Source: an uncultured Methylococcaceae bacterium (GTDB taxonomy: Bacteria; Pseudomonadota; Gammaproteobacteria; Methylococcales; Methylomonadaceae). Taken from it: a stretch of DNA of 10,747 bases. The position numbers and the translations under genes are program-made. The notes beneath the pieces are model-generated. The model saw only the letters and a list, made by a program, of their open reading frames with translations, ran no database searches and was not told the origin of the DNA. The stretch covers positions 1-10,747 of the forward strand of contig CAJAHC010000522.1 of the NCBI GenBank assembly GCA_903939355.1. Reading direction: 5' to 3'. Shown here piece after piece: positions 1 through 5,484 of the stretch (positions are counted from its first letter, which is position 1; each line of letters opens with the position of its first letter).

Positions 1-218
1 AACACAAACTTGAATATCTTTCGCATAAATTATTGAACAATAGCCAAACACTGCACGCTGTTAGTCCATTAGCAACATTAAAACGGGGTTATTCACTGAC
101 AACACATGAATTATCGGGACAAATTATTCAATCCAGTTCGCAATTACGACTAGGTGACAGGGTTAAAACAAGACTCGCTGAAGGCTCTTTTATCAGCCAT
201 GTTGCTAAAATTGACTAG
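1..218 (+). CDS. xseA: Exodeoxyribonuclease VII large subunit, C-terminal end (partial)
   Basis: This is the last 71 codons of a gene that enters from the left edge; the reading frame is set from base 3 and ends at TAG 216-218. The peptide contains LHAVSPLATLKRGYSL followed by GDRVKTRLAEGSFISHV, which matches the conserved C-terminal signature of XseA (SPLxxLxRGY, then a small beta domain with GD..xTRLxxG). XseA is the large subunit of exonuclease VII, a cytoplasmic single-strand-specific nuclease that works with the small subunit XseB. The catalytic domain lies outside the window, so integrity cannot be judged. An internal TTG at 33 could be read as a start, but homology to the XseA tail continues upstream of it (HKLEYLSHKLL), so it is only a codon. 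The downstream neighbour trkH is convergent. Confidence 0.9.
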   Translation, partial: HKLEYLSHKLLNNSQTLHAVSPLATLKRGYSLTTHELSGQIIQSSSQLRLGDRVKTRLAEGSFISHVAKID

Positions 219-229
219 TGTTTGCAAAT

Positions 230-297
230 GTATTTTTGTACGCAGTGATAACAAACTTCTAACGTAAAAATACTATTTATCTCAAATAGAGTTTGTT
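230..297. repeat. Interleaved inverted repeats in the xseA/trkH convergent gap
   Basis: Two inverted repeats overlap here. One pairs AACAAACT (250-257) with AGTTTGTT (290-297), a perfect 8-bp match around a 32-nt spacer. The other pairs GTATTTTTGTACG (230-242) with CGTAAAAATAC (263-273), complementary apart from two extra bases. The two cannot form simple hairpins at the same time. The position between convergent 3' ends would suit a bidirectional terminator, but neither stem is GC-rich and there is no clean U-tract, so function is unproven. Confidence 0.35.
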
Positions 298-325
298 CTA
301 GTTAACTAAAGGCTAACTTACAAAC

Positions 326-1783
326 TTATTTTCGCCAAAATTCCGGTACAAATAAAATGAGTATCGAAAATATTTGCACACGACCCAACAGCATTGCAAA
401 AGTACAGACAACAGTTTGAAAATCACTTAAACTCGCATAAGTAGTGGCTGGACCAACTCTATTTAAACCAGGACCTGCATTATTAATGCAAGCAATGATA
501 GCTGAAAAAGCCGTCATAAAATCTAGATCACTAATTAATAAGGTAAATATCAGTATCACAATACTTATAAAATAAAGAAAAATAAACCCTGTCACGGAAG
601 TAACGATATCATTCTTGACTATCATCTCACCTATTTTTAAAGGCCTAACAGCAAAAGGATGAATAAATTTAAACATCTCAAGCCTAGCCTGTTTCATCAA
701 AATAATAGTTCGAATCATTCGAATACCACCGCCCGTAGAACCAGATGAAGCTGACACGCAACTTAAAAAAAGCATCCACATAGGTATAAAGATAGGCCAT
801 TTATTAAAATCCTGATTAGAAAAACCGCAATCAGTAGCAATTGTCACCAAATTGAAAGATGCATAACGTAACGCAGTTAAATAATCAGGATAAGTCCCCT
901 CGTCCCACAATAACCAAGCCGTAAATAAACAACTACTAATAATCAGCGTTAAAAAAGCCCTAGCCTCCCTGTCATCAATATAAGGATTAAAGTTATGCTT
1001 TTTTAGAGCCACGAAATGAGTAGCAAAGTTGATAGCTGCTAATAATTGAAAAATCGTTAGTACAACCTCAATAGACACTGAATTAAAAAAACCAACACTG
1101 GCATCATGCGTAGAAAAGCCACCTAAACTCATGGCGGCAAATGCATGGCAGATTGCATCAAACCAATCCATGCCCGCGAAACGTAAAGCAATGATACAAA
1201 CCACCGTAAATCCGGCATAAACCATCCACAACGCTTTCGCAGTTTGAGCAATACGTGGGGGTAAATCTGATTCTTTGACAGATCCAGGTGTCTCGGCTTT
1301 ATACAACTGCATTCCACCGATACCCAAAATTGGCAAAATCGCCACTGCAAATATAATAATCCCCATGCCGGCTATCCAGTTAAGCTCATGCCGCCAAAGA
1401 TTAATGGACATCGGTAAATTATCAATACCCGTCAGTATTGTTGCCCCAGTAGTAGTGAGACCAGAAACCGTTTCAAAATAGGCATCAACGAAACTCAGTG
1501 TTGGAATGTAAATTAGCAGTGGAATTGTGCATAAAACAGGCGTTAAAGACCAGGTAATTGCCACCATTAAAAACCCCGCTTGTCGCGAAACTTTTTTTGG
1601 CGTTCGCAACGTCGGAATAAACATTAACGCCCCCAACAAAAAAGTAATCACTGTGCCTTGCAAAAAAGCTGTAGTAGCGCCGTCATGAGCTATTTGTGAG
1701 GTAATAAGACAGGTGCTCATCAAACCACTAAAGCACATGGTAACCAAGCCAAAAATATGAACTATTGTAAGAATAACATTCAT
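326..1783 (-). CDS. trkH: Trk potassium uptake transporter, membrane subunit TrkH
   Basis: This 485-residue protein is a full-length inner-membrane K+ translocating subunit of the Trk/Ktr/HKT superfamily, which has four M1-P-M2 repeats. All four pore loops are visible: SGLTTTGAT (filter glycine about 113), MSLGGFSTHD (about 222), TIATDCGFSNQD (about 320) and NNAGPGLNRVGPAT (about 437). Other family signatures are GMGIIIFAVAILPILGIGGM at 139-158, followed by QLYKAETPG, then SSGSTGGGIRMIR at 346-358 and the end motif TFAMLLGRVQIF (461-472). The length is normal for TrkH. The partner gene trkA lies 89 bp upstream on the same strand, so the two are probably co-expressed; TrkA would form the cytosolic regulatory ring. 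No clear Shine-Dalgarno precedes the ATG. Oddities are the third filter reading TDCGF, where many homologues have TTTGY/TTSGY, and GRVQ where GRLE is usual. Function is confident; ion selectivity is inferred from the family. Confidence 0.95.
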   Translation of the reverse strand: MNVILTIVHIFGLVTMCFSGLMSTCLITSQIAHDGATTAFLQGTVITFLLGALMFIPTLRTPKKVSRQAGFLMVAITWSLTPVLCTIPLLIYIPTLSFVDAYFETVSGLTTTGATILTGIDNLPMSINLWRHELNWIAGMGIIIFAVAILPILGIGGMQLYKAETPGSVKESDLPPRIAQTAKALWMVYAGFTVVCIIALRFAGMDWFDAICHAFAAMSLGGFSTHDASVGFFNSVSIEVVLTIFQLLAAINFATHFVALKKHNFNPYIDDREARAFLTLIISSCLFTAWLLWDEGTYPDYLTALRYASFNLVTIATDCGFSNQDFNKWPIFIPMWMLFLSCVSASSGSTGGGIRMIRTIILMKQARLEMFKFIHPFAVRPLKIGEMIVKNDIVTSVTGFIFLYFISIVILIFTLLISDLDFMTAFSAIIACINNAGPGLNRVGPATTYASLSDFQTVVCTFAMLLGRVQIFSILILFVPEFWRK

Positions 1784-1872
1784 GAAAGATTTAACCGGTT
1801 ATGGGAAACAAAAAACGGAGGGAAAGTAAAGAAAAAATACAGAAAATTCCTGCATTCAAAAACACAAGGTTT

Positions 1873-3237
1873 TCAAGCAAGCGGTTGAAAAATTTGTTCA
1901 ATATAACTGACCAGTTTTTTTTCTATTGCAAACATCACCACATGGTCATTTTCGGCAAATACTGTGTCATGATGGATTGGAACCACTTCTTTATTACGAA
2001 TCAATGCACCCATGACAATACCGGGGGGGAAATTAATTGAATCTACCCGACGACCCACGACCGAATCATCGCTATCATTAGAATGAGCGATAGCTTCAAT
2101 AGCTTCAGCAGTTCCTCCACAAAGAGAAGTTACTTGCTCTACATCACCACGACGGACATGTTTCAAAATAGCCCCCAGTGTTTCCTGGTTAGGCAATACC
2201 GTAACATCGATGCCCGTACCGGGTAGCAATTTGGTATAGGAGTTATGATTAAGCAGACATATTGTTTTTCTAGCCCCCAGACTCTTTGCCAAAGCTGCAG
2301 AAATTATATTGACACCATCATTATCGGTAATCGCACAAAACAAATCAGTGCTTTCAATTGACTCATCCTTCAACAATCCTTCATCAGCACAATCGCCTAA
2401 AAGCACAACCGTATTGTGCAGATCATTAGCTATTTTATTAGCACGCGAGGGATCTTTTTCAATAATCTTGACATGATGGTTTTTTTCCATAGCCAGTGCC
2501 AAACGCTTACCAATATGACCTCCTCCAGCAATGATAATACGCTTTAAGGGTGCCTCTAACTTATCTAATTCTTTTAAAACGCGCTTGACTTCTTTGCGAG
2601 GAGCAACAAAAAAAACTTCATCACCCGTTTCTATGCTGACTTCACCACTGACAGATATAGGTTGGCCCTGCCTGAAAATAGCGACAACACGCGTTTTGCC
2701 GCCGGAAAGACGATCTTTAAGTGTTTTTATTTTTTTACCGGTTAAAAAACCATCAGCTACAACTTTAACTGAAAACAAACGAACAAGTCCGCCGGCAAAA
2801 TCAGAAATGTATAATACACCGGGGAATTCTATTAAATTACGAATTGATTCCATAACGATTTGTTCTGGGCTAATAACAAAATCGATCGGAATGCCAGTGG
2901 AGCCAAATAATTTAGGATTATTCAAGTAATCTATAGCTCGGACTCGAGCAATTGTTTTTGGTCGGTTATGCAAGGCATTAATAACCATACAGGCTAACAT
3001 ATTGGTTTCATCACTATCGGTAACGGCGATAACCATATCAGTATTTTGAATACCTGCTTGCTCCAAAACACTTGGATGCGCGGCATTGCCCGTGACTGTC
3101 GCAATATCGAAACGTTCTTTTAACGCGTCTAAAAGTTCCTGGCGAAAATCGATAACAACGATATCATTTTCTTCGCTCGCAAAAGCTCCAGCGACAGAGG
3201 AACCAGTTACACCAGCTCCAAGAATAAGTATTTTCAT
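1873..3237 (-). CDS. trkA: Trk system NAD-binding regulatory protein TrkA
   Basis: At 454 residues this has the usual TrkA length and its duplicated RCK architecture. The first Rossmann (TrkA-N) domain begins at the N-terminus with ILGAGVTGSSVA (GxGxxG at 7-12) and the acidic residue ending strand 2 at VVID (27-30). A first TrkA-C domain spans about 140-220 (GEVSIETGDEVFFVAP). The second Rossmann domain starts at IIIAGGGHIGKRLA (234-247) with IIEKD at 258-262, and a second TrkA-C domain ends the protein (DSVVGRRVDSINFPPGIVMGAL to NDHVVMFA). TrkA is a peripheral cytoplasmic protein that binds NAD(H)/nucleotide and gates the TrkH pore. It is immediately upstream of trkH on the same strand. The ATG is preceded only by a weak GGTAA about 8 nt upstream, but no other start fits the Rossmann N-terminus. 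Nothing in the sequence looks damaged. Confidence 0.96.
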   Translation of the reverse strand: MKILILGAGVTGSSVAGAFASEENDIVVIDFRQELLDALKERFDIATVTGNAAHPSVLEQAGIQNTDMVIAVTDSDETNMLACMVINALHNRPKTIARVRAIDYLNNPKLFGSTGIPIDFVISPEQIVMESIRNLIEFPGVLYISDFAGGLVRLFSVKVVADGFLTGKKIKTLKDRLSGGKTRVVAIFRQGQPISVSGEVSIETGDEVFFVAPRKEVKRVLKELDKLEAPLKRIIIAGGGHIGKRLALAMEKNHHVKIIEKDPSRANKIANDLHNTVVLLGDCADEGLLKDESIESTDLFCAITDNDGVNIISAALAKSLGARKTICLLNHNSYTKLLPGTGIDVTVLPNQETLGAILKHVRRGDVEQVTSLCGGTAEAIEAIAHSNDSDDSVVGRRVDSINFPPGIVMGALIRNKEVVPIHHDTVFAENDHVVMFAIEKKLVSYIEQIFQPLA

Positions 3238-3345
3238 TAATAATTTACCGAATTAAACAATAGAAACCTAAGACTTAGTTTTAATAAAAACTTTCGCATG
3301 AAGATAACTAGCTGATATTTATAAGTTATGACTGGATAAATGAGG

Positions 3346-3372
3346 TTATTATAGGCTATGCCTAGCTAATAA
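3346..3372. repeat. Bulged 11-bp inverted repeat upstream of trkA
   Basis: TTATTATAGGC (3346-3356), loop TAT, then GCCTA (3360-3364), two unpaired bases GC, and TAATAA (3367-3372). The arms pair over 11 bp apart from the 2-nt bulge, with a 3-nt loop. It lies 28 bp past the stop of the 167-aa membrane-protein gene and about 110 bp before trkA. On the minus strand one arm contains a perfect TATAAT. It could be a weak terminator (there is no real U-tract), an operator or an mRNA element. Confidence 0.45.
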
Positions 3373-3399
3373 TCTAAGATATATTTGATATAAATAAAT

Positions 3400-3903
3400 T
3401 TAAAAACAGCTTCCATAATCTAATAATAATTCTTCACAACCAAAAAACAGACGGGGATAGTCAATACGTATCAACAATTTCAAACCATACTCAAAAAATA
3501 CAGCCAATGTTAAAAATCGTGCACATCCCGTCCAAACTCGAAAGTGACTATTGAATGAGCAACGCCAAATGGCTGTGGTCCACCAAATAATGGGTAATAA
3601 TAACATTAAATGTACTTCATCCCAACTGGATACTGTTAACAAACCTCTCGTTGCAAACGTATCTGCGAGATATAAGCTAACATTCAAAACAAGAAAAAAT
3701 GGCCAGAAAACCCAATGAAGTGCAACATTTCCAGTCCAAGCAGCAAACAAATATTTGCCATTAAACTTTGGTTGCTGAATTTCATCATTTAGGGGGGAAC
3801 TTATAGTTAAAATAACAAATACGGTTAAAAAAATAATGAGCAATTCTAAAGGGCTAGCTAAATGAATCTGTTCAAAAAATAATGGTAAAGAATATATAAA
3901 CAT
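3400..3903 (-). CDS. Uncharacterised multi-spanning inner-membrane protein (167 aa)
   Basis: I do not recognise this protein. It is strongly hydrophobic, with likely membrane segments at about 18-36 (ELLIIFLTVFVILTI), 51-80 (one or two passes, rich in Trp/Phe), 97-113 (VHLMLLLPIIWWTTAIW) and 128-146 (ARFLTLAVFFEYGLKLLI). A polar stretch at 37-50 (PLNDEIQQPKFNGK) separates the first two. All four cysteines (115, 127, 156, 166) lie in the last third, in WRCSFNSHFRVWTGCAR and the C-terminal tail DYPRLFFGCEELLLDYGSCF, which looks like a conserved motif. The coding frame is open for the full length with a plausible composition, and no antisense gene competes. The start is uncertain: no Shine-Dalgarno is visible and the ATG is directly preceded by a 12-bp AT tandem repeat. 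It is transcribed towards trkA (162-bp gap), but no functional link can be claimed. Confidence 0.7.
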   Translation of the reverse strand: MFIYSLPLFFEQIHLASPLELLIIFLTVFVILTISSPLNDEIQQPKFNGKYLFAAWTGNVALHWVFWPFFLVLNVSLYLADTFATRGLLTVSSWDEVHLMLLLPIIWWTTAIWRCSFNSHFRVWTGCARFLTLAVFFEYGLKLLIRIDYPRLFFGCEELLLDYGSCF

Positions 3904-3927
3904 ATCGTAAAAATAATTGTAAAAATA
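3904..3927. repeat. Tandem 12-bp repeat abutting the start of the 167-aa gene
   Basis: Read on the minus strand, TATTTTTACAAT is followed directly by TATTTTTACGAT and then the ATG at 3903-3901. The two copies differ by one base. They occupy the place where a ribosome-binding site would be expected, and neither resembles AGGAGG. This may be simple AT-rich slippage. Confidence 0.5.
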
Positions 3928-3937
3928 CAGACTCCAT

Positions 3938-3975
3938 GTAAATATCTCAATGAATTAGTGAAAAATGAGATTTAC
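3938..3975. repeat. 10-bp inverted repeat between the two uncharacterised genes
   Basis: GTAAATATCTCA (3938-3949) and TGAGATTTAC (3966-3975) are complementary over 10 bp with a 2-nt bulge and a 16-nt loop. The element sits between the stop of the 342-aa gene (4082) and the start of the 167-aa gene (3903), both on the minus strand. It could end the upstream transcript or act in the leader of the downstream one. There is no adjacent U-run on the minus strand, which argues against a standard intrinsic terminator. Confidence 0.4.
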
Positions 3976-4081
3976 GACTAAAAGATGAGTATACAAGTAT
4001 TCATGTAATCAGCAACTACCAGATATAACTCATAACAATTATCGCATGCCATCCTAAACAGATTAGTTAACTAAGAGTGGA

Positions 4082-5110
4082 TCAACTGCAGTGATCTAAA
4101 ACACTGCAAAGACGTTCAAAATACTTTAGCATTTTATCTTTTAGTAACTCTCGACCTACTAAATGTTTTACATCGCTGGCAACTCCCGCCACCTGGTCAG
4201 TATAGCTACGGACTTGCTGAAAGACCACGGTACCTTCGCGATACGCAAAGCATCCTGTTATCCATTGGCTAGAGTTATAAGAATGGGACGCATAGAACTC
4301 ACGGATTAAGATCAAGGCTCCACCGCTCCAATCAATATCGATGCGATGCCTTAAAATAGTGGTTAACCGGCCCTCTACGTTTTTTTCCACCCAAGGGAAT
4401 GTCTCTTTTGCACCAGTAGGTAAAATCTTGGGATAGTCTAGCCATACCTTAAAAAAGTCTGGAAAGTATCGCTCTAAAATGAAGCTCGCTTTTGCCGCTT
4501 GATGTAGTTCTACAGAAACCTTTGACTCAAGATCATCCTCGCGCATATAAGGTGCGATAGCATAAGTTCCACCTTGCCGATAAGCTTGAAAACGCTGAAA
4601 CAAGATTTCCCGATAGTGCTGACCAACAGCTCCACTGATGGATGTATGCGGATTGTACTTGAGCGATTTCTTAAAAGATTTAAGACTATCTAATTCCTGA
4701 GCAGAAAGATTAAAATCATCACCCGGTTCGGCATCCAACAAAGTCAATGCATCTTCATTCGAAAGATAAATAGTTTTCAAAGAATCTACCTTACTATTCG
4801 TTGTCAATAATCCGTGAGCTGTGACATTAACTTCTAATGAACCAATATCGTCTATTCGCAAATGTTCAACCACTTTCGCTAAAGGCAGTGGTAGATACTG
4901 AATCACAGCAACTCCAAGTTCATCTTCGCTCTTTTCGCTTAAGGCATAAGTAACAGGCTGACCTTGCAATAATTCTGCGACTTGAAGATTATCCATCCCA
5001 AGTAAAGTAAACACTTCTTCAACCGATGGCTGTTCGGCAAAAGCAGAAAATCCATGCAACATGAAGCTAAGTCCTAATAACCCAACAATATGATTCAGTT
5101 TAAATGCCAT
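4082..5110 (-). CDS. Uncharacterised secreted (periplasmic) protein, 342 aa
   Basis: I cannot assign a function. The ATG at 5110-5108 is chosen because AAAGGA (5122-5117) sits 6 nt upstream; a TTG two codons earlier at 5116 would abut that site and is unlikely. The N-terminus is a classic signal peptide: MAFKLNH, a hydrophobic core IVGLLGLSFMLHGF, and an AxA cleavage site (SAFA/EQ, about residue 25). The mature protein is soluble-looking, with no further membrane segment. A Ser/Lys-rich helix-prone region lies at about 134-150, and the C-terminal half (about 235-332) is the part that looks like a conserved fold: FPWVEKNVEGRLTTILRHRID, then GGALILIREFYASHSYNSSQW, VVFQQVRSYTDQVAGV and KHLVGRELLKDKMLKYFERL. 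That pattern of strands ending in a helix is reminiscent of a lipid- or ligand-binding barrel, but this is inference only. The gene is divergent from nirB and faces the 167-aa membrane-protein gene. Confidence 0.8.
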   Translation of the reverse strand: MAFKLNHIVGLLGLSFMLHGFSAFAEQPSVEEVFTLLGMDNLQVAELLQGQPVTYALSEKSEDELGVAVIQYLPLPLAKVVEHLRIDDIGSLEVNVTAHGLLTTNSKVDSLKTIYLSNEDALTLLDAEPGDDFNLSAQELDSLKSFKKSLKYNPHTSISGAVGQHYREILFQRFQAYRQGGTYAIAPYMREDDLESKVSVELHQAAKASFILERYFPDFFKVWLDYPKILPTGAKETFPWVEKNVEGRLTTILRHRIDIDWSGGALILIREFYASHSYNSSQWITGCFAYREGTVVFQQVRSYTDQVAGVASDVKHLVGRELLKDKMLKYFERLCSVLDHCS

Positions 5111-5116
5111 CAGCAA

Positions 5117-5122
5117 TCCTTT
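5117..5122 (-). promoter_or_regulatory. Ribosome-binding site deciding the start of the 342-aa gene
   Basis: On the minus strand AAAGGA is followed by six bases (TTGCTG) and then ATG at 5110. The spacing supports the ATG and rules against the TTG at 5116, which would leave no spacer at all. Confidence 0.7.
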
Positions 5123-5253
5123 CTTATTCTAAAAAAAATCATATTGAGACAGAAAAATAACCGGGAAGGGAGTCGCTATTTTTTGCTAAATGAAGATAAG
5201 TAGATATCAATTCACCATTCAAACACTAAAAGGGTGTGTTTTTGTAATTAATT

Positions 5254-5272
5254 AATGATATATACAATCATT
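5254..5272. promoter_or_regulatory. Interrupted palindrome upstream of nirB, possible operator
   Basis: AATGAT (5254-5259) and ATCATT (5267-5272) form perfect 6-bp arms around a 7-bp spacer. The size suits a dimeric helix-turn-helix regulator. It is about 100 bp before the predicted nirB -35 element, a distance typical of an activator or enhancer site and not of a repressor. No known consensus was recognised. Confidence 0.3.
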
Positions 5273-5369
5273 TTCTACAGGTTTAGTATAAGCGTTTACT
5301 CACCCTAAATAATGAAAAATATAGAGTGATACTCGAATTATTCATATTATTTGGCTTCGCACGTAACTA

Positions 5370-5397
5370 TTAACATAGTTTTTATCGTAGATATAAT
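5370..5397 (+). promoter_or_regulatory. Probable sigma70 promoter of nirBD
   Basis: TTAACA (5370-5375, five of six matches to TTGACA), a 16-bp spacer and a perfect TATAAT (5392-5397). Transcription would begin near 5404, giving a leader of about 80 nt. A poorer alternative, TTGGCT at 5351-5356 with CATAGT at 5374-5379 and 17-bp spacing, overlaps it upstream. Confidence 0.5.
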
Positions 5398-5473
5398 TCA
5401 CCGAATACAACATTTTTCACTTATGACATTTTCTTTAAAGTAATAAATTCCAACACAATTATTACCTTAAATT

Positions 5474-5478
5474 GGGGG
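5474..5478 (+). promoter_or_regulatory. Ribosome-binding site of nirB
   Basis: A GGGGG run ends six bases (TTAAAC) before the ATG at 5485. It is the only purine-rich, G-containing run in the leader and supports that start codon. Confidence 0.6.
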
Positions 5479-5484
5479 TTAAAC

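Larger units (their letters stand above)
5111..5484. other. Divergent intergenic region between the 342-aa gene and nirB
   Basis: This 374-bp stretch has no credible gene on either strand. It holds the ribosome-binding site of the leftward gene (5117-5122), a 19-bp interrupted palindrome AATGAT-N7-ATCATT (5254-5272), a weak hairpin AAACAC/GTGTTT (5221-5241), the probable nirB promoter (5370-5397), and the nirB leader with its GGGGG ribosome-binding site (5474-5478). I looked for an FNR box (TTGAT-N4-ATCAA), paired NarL heptamers and a sigma54 -24/-12 element and saw no acceptable match, nor an obvious riboswitch or antitermination hairpin in the roughly 80-nt leader. Confidence 0.7.

Noticed and set aside
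1801..2040. Plus-strand open frame of 79 codons
   Set aside because: It is antisense to the 3' end of trkA and the trkA-trkH gap, with no recognisable domain and no credible ribosome-binding site.
2531..2929. Plus-strand open frame of 132 codons
   Set aside because: It is entirely antisense to trkA, whose domain signatures are continuous on the other strand.
5111..5116. TTG start at 5116 for the 342-aa secreted protein
   Set aside because: It would directly touch the AAAGGA ribosome-binding site; the ATG at 5110 has a proper 6-nt spacer and a better signal-peptide N-terminus.
5351..5379. Sigma54 (-24/-12) promoter before nirB
   Set aside because: A TGGC is present, but no GC-containing -12 box stands at the right spacing; the sigma70-type pair at 5370-5397 is better.
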